From JAHRVQ01 sp051278195 (GTDB lineage Bacteria > Pseudomonadota > Gammaproteobacteria > Pseudomonadales > Azotimanducaceae), in contig JBNMQM010000015.1 of NCBI GenBank assembly GCA_051278195.1, forward strand, positions 11,441-75,440: a DNA stretch of 64,000 bases, in the 5' to 3' direction. Both the position numbers and the translations under genes were made by a program. The notes under the pieces were generated by a model. That model did not search any database. It was not told the DNA's origin and saw nothing but the letters and a program-made list of their open reading frames with translations. Positions 24,405 to 32,483 of this stretch are shown one piece after another. Numbering within the stretch: position 1 is the stretch's first letter; every line of letters starts with the position of its first letter.

Positions 24405-25178
24405 ATGCTGACCGTTATTTCTCCGGCCAAAACGCTGGATTTCGAATCCAAACCACAGACTCGCAAGGCGTCCCAGCCACAATTTCTGGAGCACTCTGCC
24501 GAGTTGATCGAAACGATGCGAACGCAATCGCCAAAAAATCTCAGCAAACTGATGGGTATTAGTCCCAAACTAGCAGAACTCAATGCCGAACGCTTTCAAA
24601 GCTGGCAGATGCCTTTTACGCCTGAGAACGCTAAGCAAGCCATTCTTGCGTTTCGTGGCGATGTGTATATTGGACTTGCGGCAGAAGAGTTTGGCGAACG
24701 GGACTTTAATTTCGCCCAAAAGAACCTGCGTATACTTTCTGGACTCTACGGGCTACTTAAACCCCTCGACCTGATTCAGGCTTACCGTTTAGAAATGGGC
24801 ACCAAGATCAAGAACCCCGGCGGCAATGATCTTTATGACTACTGGAAATCGACAGTAACTGAAGCGATGAACGCAGAATTGAGTGCTCACAGGAACAAAA
24901 CTCTGATTAATCTTGCCTCACTAGAATACTTCAAGGCCGTGAAGCCAGATTTGTTGCCAGGCAATGTGATTACGCCTGTTTTTAAGGACTACAAAAGCGG
25001 CGCTTATAAGATTCTCAGCTTCTTCGCTAAAAAAGCGAGAGGTTCGATGGCGTCATTTATCATCAAAAACCGCATCGGCAAACCGGAAGATATCAAAGCT
25101 TTTGATATAGACGGATACCGTTTCAATGATGACCTTTCAACAGAAGACAATTGGGTTTTTACCCGCAAGGCGCCATAA
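24405..25178 (+). CDS. yaaA: Peroxide stress protein YaaA (UPF0246)
   Basis: A 257-residue cytoplasmic protein of the YaaA/DUF328 family. The start (MLTVISPAKTLDF) and the body (NFAQKNLRILSGLYGLLKPLDLIQAYRLEMGTK and later NLASLEYFKAV) are family signatures. In E. coli YaaA lowers free intracellular iron during hydrogen peroxide stress and is controlled by OxyR; I did not identify an OxyR site in the 176 bases upstream, which separate it from the divergent CHASE2 kinase. Length equals that of the E. coli protein. Confidence 0.93.
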   Translation: MLTVISPAKTLDFESKPQTRKASQPQFLEHSAELIETMRTQSPKNLSKLMGISPKLAELNAERFQSWQMPFTPENAKQAILAFRGDVYIGLAAEEFGERDFNFAQKNLRILSGLYGLLKPLDLIQAYRLEMGTKIKNPGGNDLYDYWKSTVTEAMNAELSAHRNKTLINLASLEYFKAVKPDLLPGNVITPVFKDYKSGAYKILSFFAKKARGSMASFIIKNRIGKPEDIKAFDIDGYRFNDDLSTEDNWVFTRKAP

Positions 25179-25191
25179 GATTAACGCTACG

Positions 25192-26187
25192 ATGGGTAAA
25201 TTAGGCATTGTCGTCAATCCCATGTCAGGACGGGATGTACGGCGTGTAGCCGCGAAAGCCAGCACCAGCAGCCACCATGAGAAACAGCTACAGGTGACGC
25301 GCTTGGTATTAGGCGCGCTCGAGATGGGTGTATCGCGCATCTACCTGGGCAATGAACCTTTCCGCATCAACGAACGCGCCATTGAGAACCTGCCCGAACG
25401 AGATAGCGTTGAGATACTACAATACCCGCTGACGCATACCGCGACAGACACTGCTGTGATGACCTCTAAAATGTGGGAGGCCGGCTGTCGAACGTTCATC
25501 GTTCTAGGCGGCGATGGCACCAGCCGAATTGTCGCAAAAAATTTACCGGATGCTGTCATCCTACCGCTATCGACTGGGACCAATAATGTTTTCCCTATTT
25601 TCTGCGAAGCTTCGATTGCTGGCGCAGCTGCTGGATTAATCGCCACGAGAAGGCTCAAGGCTGAAAATCACTGCTATCGGTGCAAACAGCTTCATATTAG
25701 CGTCAACGGTGTGGAAACAGACATGGCACTCATCGATGCCGTACTTCTTGAAAACGATAGCATTGGTTCCTTATTACCCTTCGCTGCAGAGAACATCCGG
25801 CAGGTGTTTCTCAGCCGCGCAGAACCAGCTTCGGTTGGCATTTCTCCAATCGGCGGTTACTTGAGAGCCTGTCATGCCACTGACCCATTCGGGGTGATGG
25901 TAAATTGCGATGCAAGCGCCGATGAATCGGTTCGGGTACCTTTATCGCCGGGTCTTTACGGAGATATTGGCGTCATCGATCACGAGCAAATGGAGTTGGG
26001 CCAGACCTATCTCGTTGAAGGGACGGGTATCTTGGCATTTGATGGCGATCGGTCAATTCAGATCTCAGCAACGGATTGCGTCGAAATCAGCGTCCGACAG
26101 GATGGCCCGAGGATAATTGAACCGGCAAAGATTCTCGAAACAGCGGCACAACACGATCTTCTTAAACGCTCATTCGATCAACCCTAG
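25192..26187 (+). CDS. AcoX-like ATP-NAD kinase family protein
   Basis: A protein of 331 residues from the ATG at 25192, where the family homology begins (MGKLGIVVNPMSGRD). It carries the two signatures of the NAD kinase/diacylglycerol kinase fold: NPxSGRD at 9-15 and GGDGTSR at 106-112 with the surrounding VLGGDGT strand. The lack of the usual NAD kinase C-terminal pattern and the SGRDVRR start place it in the ATP-NAD/AcoX-type group, whose member AcoX lies in acetoin-catabolic operons. No acetoin genes are present here, and it starts 13 bases after yaaA, possibly as an operon. The physiological substrate is unknown. Confidence 0.78.
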   Translation: MGKLGIVVNPMSGRDVRRVAAKASTSSHHEKQLQVTRLVLGALEMGVSRIYLGNEPFRINERAIENLPERDSVEILQYPLTHTATDTAVMTSKMWEAGCRTFIVLGGDGTSRIVAKNLPDAVILPLSTGTNNVFPIFCEASIAGAAAGLIATRRLKAENHCYRCKQLHISVNGVETDMALIDAVLLENDSIGSLLPFAAENIRQVFLSRAEPASVGISPIGGYLRACHATDPFGVMVNCDASADESVRVPLSPGLYGDIGVIDHEQMELGQTYLVEGTGILAFDGDRSIQISATDCVEISVRQDGPRIIEPAKILETAAQHDLLKRSFDQP

Positions 26188-26251
26188 GCTTATGTAACGC
26201 CCTGTTATTAATGATATATTCAGGCTGTATCTATAAAAGTCGAGTTCGATA

Positions 26252-27133
26252 ATGGCCAAAGTGCTGCAACTTCTCCTTTTGTTGGTGTTCCTCTACCAAC
26301 CCGCGTCGGCAGAGCAAGCCTTGTCTACCGCTTCTTCCACAGCAGACGAGTCGCTAACAAAGACCCTGCTTTGGCCTGATGGCACTCGCTACGTAGGCGG
26401 GGTTGACGATGGCAAACGATCAGGCAAGGGCACCATATTCTGGCAAGATGGCACTCGCTTTGTAGGTACCTTCGTCAATGATAAGCGCAATGGTCCAGGC
26501 ACCATGATTCTGCCGGATGGAACGGTCTATAACGGCTATTTCGAAAACGATACGCTGGTAGAGCGTTCTGATGGCGTTGCCATAGGTAGATCGGAACCCA
26601 CCGCTCCCATTGCTCAAATTAGCGCGGATAACATGCCAGCCATGCTTGCATCTGCAGATAGTTTAAAGCCGGAGACTGAACCCAAACCAAAAGACCCTAA
26701 ACCAGCAGATCCGAAGGCAGTCGAACCTGAATCAGTCACCAGTGCTGAAGTTTCTACGCCCGCGATGCAACCCATTACAACGCTCAGCAAAGATACTCGC
26801 ACAGAAGTTCAGGGCGCACTGGACCTATGGGCTAGCGCCTGGTCCGACCAGAACCTCGAACAATACTTATCTGCTTACTCCGTCGACTTTGATGTACCGG
26901 GCCGACAATCACGACGCCAATGGGAAGGCTTGCGCCGATCACGGTTGTCCAGACCGTCGCGAATTGAAATCCGCCTAGCGTATAAGATTTTTGAAGTGAT
27001 CGCCCCCGATACAGTCCAGGTAGATTTTGATCAAGTCTACGACTCGAACCTTTTTAGTGACAAGACCGACAAGCGTCTAGTGCTGAAAAAAGAAGATGAC
27101 AACTGGCGAATCATTTCTGAAGAGAGCCTTTGA
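26252..27133 (+). CDS. Exported MORN-repeat protein with NTF2-like C-terminal domain
   Basis: A 293-residue protein. Residues 1-20 are a signal peptide (VLQLLLLLVFLYQPASA). Three MORN repeats fill about 41-102 (PDGTRYVGGVDDGKRSGKG, QDGTRFVGTFVNDKRNGPG and PDGTVYNGYFEND), followed by a Pro/Glu/Lys-rich linker (about 130-165). The C-terminal 115 residues resemble the Cds6/SnoaL-like domain attached to some L,D-transpeptidases (LDLWASAWSDQNLEQYLSAY, then RLVLKKEDDNWRIISEE). No catalytic residues are apparent. A scaffold or wall-associated role in the periplasm is inference. The stop codon is two bases before the ATG of the NUDIX gene, so the two are probably coexpressed. Confidence 0.82.
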   Translation: MAKVLQLLLLLVFLYQPASAEQALSTASSTADESLTKTLLWPDGTRYVGGVDDGKRSGKGTIFWQDGTRFVGTFVNDKRNGPGTMILPDGTVYNGYFENDTLVERSDGVAIGRSEPTAPIAQISADNMPAMLASADSLKPETEPKPKDPKPADPKAVEPESVTSAEVSTPAMQPITTLSKDTRTEVQGALDLWASAWSDQNLEQYLSAYSVDFDVPGRQSRRQWEGLRRSRLSRPSRIEIRLAYKIFEVIAPDTVQVDFDQVYDSNLFSDKTDKRLVLKKEDDNWRIISEESL

Positions 27134-27135
27134 GC

Positions 27136-27912
27136 ATGACTGACGCTGCTGCAATACCTTCTGCCACCATACTAATGCTTCGAGCGGACGAGTCTCCGCT
27201 CGAGGTCTTCATGGTCGTAAGACATCATCAGATTGATTTTGCATCCGGCGCTTTGGTGTTTCCCGGAGGTAAGGTCGACAAGCGAGACAGCTTAGTACGA
27301 GGCCGTTGTGAAGGCGGCAACGAGGACGATGATCTTCTAACATTGCAAGTCGCCGCGATACGCGAAGCGTTCGAAGAATGTGGCATTTTACTTGCGCGGC
27401 CGGCAGGCAGTGATCAATTAATATCCGGAGAGCGCCTGAAGACGCTAGAACACTTTCGGCAGCCGCTCGCTGTGGGAGACATGGGCATCGGTGAATTTCT
27501 CGAACAGGAGGACTTATTTCTCGCCTGCGATCAACTCGTACCGTATGCCCATTGGGTCACACCGGAAATGATGCCAAAGCGATTCGACACTCACTTCTAT
27601 CTGGCTATAGCACCAGCTGATCATCTGGCCATTCACGATGGCCATGAGTCAGTCGATTCCGTGTGGATATCCCCTGCCGATGCCCTGGCGGGTGCTTCTG
27701 ACGGAACTTATACCATTATTTTTCCCACTCGACTCAACGTTGAGATGCTGGCGATGAGCGACTCAGTGAACGGCGCAATTGCTGATGCAAATGCTCGTGA
27801 GATTGTCACGGTCTTACCCTGGATGGAGAAACGAGAGGATGGAAATTATATTTGTCTCCCCGCTGACGCTGGCTACGCGGTGACAGCTGAGAAAATGACA
27901 GCGGGTGCTTAG
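27136..27912 (+). CDS. NUDIX hydrolase (NUDT19/RP2-like group)
   Basis: A 258-residue NUDIX-fold hydrolase. The NUDIX helix is clear in REAFEECGILLA, but an insertion rich in Asp/Glu/Gly separates it from the FPGGKVD loop, as in the NUDT19-like group that cleaves CoA or related nucleotides. The ATG at 27136 is preferred over an upstream TTG that overlaps the preceding gene. The C-terminal region (HFYLAIAP, then VDSVWISPADALAG, then IIFPTRLNVEML) follows the pattern of the same group. The substrate cannot be read from the sequence. Its stop codon lies in the loop of the hairpin at 27901-27920. Confidence 0.85.
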   Translation: MTDAAAIPSATILMLRADESPLEVFMVVRHHQIDFASGALVFPGGKVDKRDSLVRGRCEGGNEDDDLLTLQVAAIREAFEECGILLARPAGSDQLISGERLKTLEHFRQPLAVGDMGIGEFLEQEDLFLACDQLVPYAHWVTPEMMPKRFDTHFYLAIAPADHLAIHDGHESVDSVWISPADALAGASDGTYTIIFPTRLNVEMLAMSDSVNGAIADANAREIVTVLPWMEKREDGNYICLPADAGYAVTAEKMTAGA

Positions 27913-27920
27913 GCACCCGC
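27901..27920. terminator. Bidirectional hairpin between NUDIX gene and nqrF
   Basis: GCGGGTGC-TTAG-GCACCCGC is a perfect 8-bp stem with a four-base loop. The last three loop bases are the stop codon of the NUDIX gene. It is followed on the plus strand by ATACTTTT and on the minus strand by TGTCATTTT, so it could end transcription of the NUDIX gene and of the nqr operon alike. Confidence 0.65.
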
Positions 27921-27958
27921 ATACTTTTAGGAATAGGACCTTGTCTACCAGATCCGAA

Positions 27959-29182
27959 TTAGCCACCAAAGTCATCAAGGAAGATGTTGTCTCGCTCAAC
28001 ACCCAGATCTTCAAGCATCTGGATCACAGCAGCGTTCATCATTGGTGGCCCACACATATAAAACTCACAATCTTCAGGCGCTGGATGCTCCTTTAAGTAG
28101 TTCTCGAACAGAACATTGTGAATGAACCCGGTGTAGCCTTCCCACCCTTCGATGTTTTGATCAGACAGCGCAACATGCCATGAAAAGTTATCGTGCTCAG
28201 CGTCTAGCTTGTCGAACTCGTCGACATAGAACAGTTCCCGTTCGTTACGTCCGCCGTACCAGAAAGTCATCTTACGATCGGTATTGATGCGGAGTAGTTG
28301 ATCGAAAATATGGGCTCGCATTGGCGCCATACCAGCACCACCACCAACAAATACCATTTCAGCTTTCGTCTCTTTTGCAAAAAACTCACCGAAAGGACCA
28401 AAGATCGTAACCTTGTCGCCAGGCTTCATCGTGAACAGATAGGATGACATCTTACCTGGGGGAAAGTCTGTTCCCGGAGGCGGCGATGCAACCCGGATAT
28501 TGAACTTCATGACGCCTTTTTCATCAGGATAGTTCGCCATTGAATAAGCACGAATGGTCGGCTCAGCAACCTTAGCCTTGTGCTCAAAGACTCCAAACTT
28601 TTCCCAATCACCGCGATAATCTGCATCAACATCGATATCTTTGTAGGCAATATCGTAGGGAGGGATTTCAAACTGCACATAACCACCGGCTCGGAAATTA
28701 ACGACTTCGCCATCTGGCAGTTTTAGGATCAGTTCTTTAATAAATGTCGCGACATTGTCATTAGAGATGACTTCGCATTCCCAGCGTTTGACGCCAAAAA
28801 ATTCTGCTGGCACTTCAATTTTCATGTCTTGTTTAACTGCCGTCTGACAGCTCAGACGCCAACCTTCGCTCGCTTCACCACGGGTGAAGTGGCCTTCTTC
28901 GGTTGAGAGCATTGAACCGCCACCCTCAGTAACTTTACAACGACACTGAGCGCAAGTACCACCGCCACCACAGGCAGAAGACAAAAAGATCCCTGAATCA
29001 GCGAGCGTCGCTAGAAGCTTACCGCCGGCAGAAGTTGTTATAGATTTTTCTGGGTCACCATTAATTTCAATGGTCACATCACCCGTACTCACCAACTGTT
29101 TTCGTGCAAAAAGAATGATAAAAACCAACATCATGATGATGACGGTAAACATCGATACGCCTAAAATTATTTCAGTGTTCAT
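27959..29182 (-). CDS. nqrF: Na+-NQR subunit F, NADH dehydrogenase
   Basis: The electron-entry subunit of the Na+-translocating NADH:quinone reductase: it oxidises NADH through FAD and passes electrons to a [2Fe-2S] centre. A single N-terminal membrane helix (about 5-25) is followed by a ferredoxin domain with cluster ligands C71, C77, C80 and C112, then an FAD domain (RAYSMANYP) and an NADH domain (VFVGGGAGMAPMR, then FYMCGPPMMNAA near the end). Length 407 equals the Vibrio subunit. It is the last gene of the operon. The flavin transferase apbE and nqrM, often found after nqrF, are not here. Confidence 0.97.
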   Translation of the reverse strand: MNTEIILGVSMFTVIIMMLVFIILFARKQLVSTGDVTIEINGDPEKSITTSAGGKLLATLADSGIFLSSACGGGGTCAQCRCKVTEGGGSMLSTEEGHFTRGEASEGWRLSCQTAVKQDMKIEVPAEFFGVKRWECEVISNDNVATFIKELILKLPDGEVVNFRAGGYVQFEIPPYDIAYKDIDVDADYRGDWEKFGVFEHKAKVAEPTIRAYSMANYPDEKGVMKFNIRVASPPPGTDFPPGKMSSYLFTMKPGDKVTIFGPFGEFFAKETKAEMVFVGGGAGMAPMRAHIFDQLLRINTDRKMTFWYGGRNERELFYVDEFDKLDAEHDNFSWHVALSDQNIEGWEGYTGFIHNVLFENYLKEHPAPEDCEFYMCGPPMMNAAVIQMLEDLGVERDNIFLDDFGG

Positions 29183-29194
29183 AACACCTGCCGC

Positions 29195-29803
29195 TTAAAG
29201 TGAAATACCGCCGAATGACATGAAGCCAAGAGACATCAAGCCAACCGTGATAAAAGTAATACCCAAACCGCGCAGCCCCTCAGGGACATCACTGTACTTA
29301 AGTTTTTCTCGAATACCCGCGAGCAACACAATTGCAATTGCCCAGCCAACACCAGATCCAATACCGTAAACCATACTCTCGGCAAAATTGTAATCACGAT
29401 TCACCATAAAGAGCGACGCACCAAGGATCGCACAGTTCACGGTAATCAACGGCAAAAACACACCAAGAGCGGTGTAGAGTGCCGGTACAAACTTATCGAG
29501 AAACATTTCTAGTATTTGTACGATGGCGGCGATCACTCCGATGTAACTTAAGTAACCCAAAAAACTAAGATCGACGTCAGGCAGTCCGGCCCAGGCTAGA
29601 GCCCCATCGGCGAGCAGGTAATGAAAAATTAAATTATTCACCGGTACTGTAATCGCTAACACCACGATAACAGCGACACCTAGACCAATCGCCGTTTCAA
29701 CTTTTTTCGATATGGCGATGAAGGTACACATGCCGAGAAAGAACACGAGCGCCATATTCTCGATAAATACTGCTTTAACAAAAAGGCTTAAATAATATTC
29801 CAT
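29195..29803 (-). CDS. nqrE: Na+-NQR subunit E
   Basis: A 202-residue polytopic membrane subunit, six helices, homologous to RnfA. With NqrD it holds the intramembrane iron cluster; the conserved Cys are in the segments VFFLGMCTFIA (about residue 26) and NCAILGAS (about residue 120). It begins nine bases after nqrD and ends 12 bases before nqrF. Confidence 0.97.
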   Translation of the reverse strand: MEYYLSLFVKAVFIENMALVFFLGMCTFIAISKKVETAIGLGVAVIVVLAITVPVNNLIFHYLLADGALAWAGLPDVDLSFLGYLSYIGVIAAIVQILEMFLDKFVPALYTALGVFLPLITVNCAILGASLFMVNRDYNFAESMVYGIGSGVGWAIAIVLLAGIREKLKYSDVPEGLRGLGITFITVGLMSLGFMSFGGISL

Positions 29804-29812
29804 GATAAGCCC

Positions 29813-30475
29813 CTATGCCGTTCTGGTCAGTGATGTATGACCGCCGATTTCATACTCAGGCTCTTCGACTTGCTCGCTCTTCCAGGCTCGCAGCCCCCAG
29901 ATCAAAAGACCGATGATGAAGAAAGCGCTCGGTGGTAGCAGCATGAGACCATTTGGCTGATACCAACCACCGTTGGTGACCAGCGGCAAAATCTCAAAAC
30001 CGAAAAGACTACCAGAGCCTGTGAGTTCGCGAATAGTGGCAACCGCCATCAATACAGCACTGTAGCCAAGACCATTACCGATGCCGTCAATAAAGCTCAA
30101 TCCAGGAGGGTTTTGCATGGCAAAAGCTTCAGCACGACCCATCACAATACAGTTGGTGATAATTAACCCGACAAACACCGTCAATTGCTTACTAATGTCG
30201 TACGCCACCGCACCAAGAATCTGATCGACCACAATCACAAGAGAAGCAATGACCGTCATTTGCACGATAATCCGAATGCTGCTCGGAATCTGATTGCGAA
30301 TCATCGAAATAAACAGATTGGAAAACGCCGTCACCAGAGTTAACGCAATACACATCACCAGCGCCACACTCATCTTTGTGGTAACCGCTAGTGCAGAACA
30401 GATTCCAAGAATCTGCAATCCGATCGGATTATTATTAAAAATCGGATCTAATAGAACGTCCGTAGCTTTCGACAT
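29813..30475 (-). CDS. nqrD: Na+-NQR subunit D
   Basis: A 220-residue polytopic membrane subunit, homologous to RnfE and paired with NqrE as an inverted-topology half. The conserved cysteines for the membrane iron centre are in GICSALAVT (about residue 26) and LIITNCIVMGRAEAFA (about residue 110). The C-terminus extends slightly in a hydrophilic tail (EQVEEPEYEIGGHTS). It is flanked by four- and nine-base gaps to nqrC and nqrE. Confidence 0.97.
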   Translation of the reverse strand: MSKATDVLLDPIFNNNPIGLQILGICSALAVTTKMSVALVMCIALTLVTAFSNLFISMIRNQIPSSIRIIVQMTVIASLVIVVDQILGAVAYDISKQLTVFVGLIITNCIVMGRAEAFAMQNPPGLSFIDGIGNGLGYSAVLMAVATIRELTGSGSLFGFEILPLVTNGGWYQPNGLMLLPPSAFFIIGLLIWGLRAWKSEQVEEPEYEIGGHTSLTRTA

Positions 30476-30479
30476 ATTG

Positions 30480-31280
30480 TTAACCCTTCAGCTTAGCGAG
30501 CGCGGGACCAAAGCCCTGTTCGCCCATCCAGAATTGAATTAGATTTTGTACACCGCGACTGGTGAGTGAAGCACCTGACAAGCCATCAATCTGATGACTG
30601 GCAGCAGAATTGGCGAGATCGACACTGCCTTTCATGACTGTCAGCGCAACGTTGCCATCAGCAGCATAAATTTCCTTACCTTCCCAGCTCGCTTTCCAAG
30701 CAGGGTTATCAACTTCACCGCCAAGTCCAGCTGTTTCCTGATGCTCATAAAAGGTAATGCCTGCAACCGTTTTGAGGTCACCATCAAGCGCGATAAAACC
30801 GTACAACGTCGACCAGAGACCATAACCATGAATCGGCAAGACCATACGGTCAATTTGGTTGTCAGTTTTGAGCAAATACGCCACGCTATAATTAGCTTGT
30901 CGGTTGATACCTGCGAGGTCTTCACTGTTATCCAAGCCACGACTGCCTTCAGGGTCTTTCGACGCTCTGCGTTGCTCATAGGTTCGTGGATCTATACCCA
31001 AAGCCTGTGCTTCGCTGGCGGTCAGAAGCTTACCTTGACGCAGGTCAACCAGGCGGATTTCGAACTGCTTAAATAACTCATCTATCTGACCATCCGCAGT
31101 TTTTCCTTTCTCAAAAAGGCCAGCGGCAATGAGAATATTCTTCGCCCGATCCAGATCTTTGTTCGCCTGCCTGGTTGGCTTTAGCGAAACAGCAACAGTG
31201 GATACAACAATCGCCGACACAAGACATAACGACAAGGCCACAATAACGATATTGGAAATTGAATCTTTGTTTTTAGCCAC
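30480..31280 (-). CDS. nqrC: Na+-NQR subunit C, covalent FMN protein
   Basis: A 266-residue periplasm-facing subunit anchored by one N-terminal helix (about 10-32). It should carry a covalently bound FMN attached by ApbE through a phosphoester at the end of the motif DxxSGAT. Here the motif reads DGLSGAS: the acceptor is S238 instead of the usual Thr. The nucleotide sequence is unambiguous (TCA). Everything around it (HQIDGLSG, LTSRGVQNLIQFW) is canonical. It overlaps the end of nqrB by eight bases. Confidence 0.95.
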   Translation of the reverse strand: MAKNKDSISNIVIVALSLCLVSAIVVSTVAVSLKPTRQANKDLDRAKNILIAAGLFEKGKTADGQIDELFKQFEIRLVDLRQGKLLTASEAQALGIDPRTYEQRRASKDPEGSRGLDNSEDLAGINRQANYSVAYLLKTDNQIDRMVLPIHGYGLWSTLYGFIALDGDLKTVAGITFYEHQETAGLGGEVDNPAWKASWEGKEIYAADGNVALTVMKGSVDLANSAASHQIDGLSGASLTSRGVQNLIQFWMGEQGFGPALAKLKG

Positions 31281-32478
31281 GCGCGAGTCTCCTCTTCACA
31301 TTAGCTCGCACCACACACCAGTCGATGAAGGGAGCGAACAGATTGGCGAATAATATGGCGAGCATTATGCCCTCGGGGAAGGCTGGGTTAACGACTCGAA
31401 TCAGCACGGTCATGACGCCAATCATGCCGCCATACCACCACTTACCGGTGTTGGTCATTGAGGCAGAAACGGGATCGGTTGCCATATACATCATGCCGAA
31501 GGCAAATCCACCGAGCACCAGATGCCAGTACCATGGCATGCCAAACATCGGATTGGTCTCAGAGCTGACGAAATTGAAAAATGTCGACATCACGACCATG
31601 CCCAAAAAGACACCGGTAACGATTCGCCACGATGCGATCTTAGTAAACAATAATATCGCGCCACCGGTCAGAATCGCGATGGTAGAAGTTTCACCAACGG
31701 AACCTTGTAGGTTGCCAAAAAAGGCATCCATCCAGGTCATACCACTGGCATAAATACCTTCCATACCTTGCAGCGCGGCAACACCAAGCATCGTCGCGCC
31801 ACTAAAACCATCTACGGCTGTCCAAACTGCATCGCCGGACATTTGTGCCGGGTAAGCGAAGTAAAGAAACGCTCTACCCGTCAGGGCCGGATTCAAGAAA
31901 TTTTTACCGGTGCCGCCAAATATTTCCTTGCCGATGACCACACCAAAACTAATACCGAGTGCAACTTCCCACAAAGGCACAGTCGCCGGCATCGTCAGGG
32001 AGAACAAAACACTCGTGACGAAGAAGCCTTCATTAATCTCGTGACCGCGTTTGACGGCAAATAGAACTTCCCAAAATGCGCCTGCGCAGAATGTAACGAA
32101 GTAAATTGGTACGTAAAAAACAGCGCCGTATATAAGGCAGTGCCACCAATTGGCCTGATCGTAGCCAGCAACCAACTCAAGAATTCCGCCGCGCCAACCG
32201 CCTAACGACTCAAGGCCCATTTGATCCATGGCACCAAGTGCGTTACTGCCGACGACGTACATACCCGCAAACATGGGTAGGAAAGCACACAGCCAAACTG
32301 TCGTCATAATTCGCTTAACTTCTACGGAGTCTCGAACATGAGAGGCCCCGGTTGTCACCTTACCTGGCGAGTAGAAAATGGTGTCGACCGCTTCGTAAAC
32401 CGAATACCACTTTTCATACTTACCACCAGAATCAAAATCTGGCTCTATCTTGTCTAGAAAACTTCTTAGCGCTTGCAT
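31273..32478 (-). CDS. nqrB: Na+-NQR subunit B, covalent FMN and quinone site
   Basis: A 401-residue membrane subunit with about ten helices. The covalent FMN attachment threonine is T229 in DGFSGATML, matching T236 of the Vibrio protein. The GGTGKNFLNPALTGRAFLYFAYP segment and a long hydrophilic N-terminus (about 1-52) are typical. NqrB is thought to form the main Na+ channel and the ubiquinone site. It starts five bases after the nqrA stop. Confidence 0.97.
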   Translation of the reverse strand: MQALRSFLDKIEPDFDSGGKYEKWYSVYEAVDTIFYSPGKVTTGASHVRDSVEVKRIMTTVWLCAFLPMFAGMYVVGSNALGAMDQMGLESLGGWRGGILELVAGYDQANWWHCLIYGAVFYVPIYFVTFCAGAFWEVLFAVKRGHEINEGFFVTSVLFSLTMPATVPLWEVALGISFGVVIGKEIFGGTGKNFLNPALTGRAFLYFAYPAQMSGDAVWTAVDGFSGATMLGVAALQGMEGIYASGMTWMDAFFGNLQGSVGETSTIAILTGGAILLFTKIASWRIVTGVFLGMVVMSTFFNFVSSETNPMFGMPWYWHLVLGGFAFGMMYMATDPVSASMTNTGKWWYGGMIGVMTVLIRVVNPAFPEGIMLAILFANLFAPFIDWCVVRANVKRRLARG

Positions 32479-32483
32479 GTGGC

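Noticed and set aside
30594..31076. A 160-codon frame antisense to nqrC, and similar ones in nqrB and topA
   Set aside because: Sense genes are full-length and well conserved; these frames show no domain or ribosome site.
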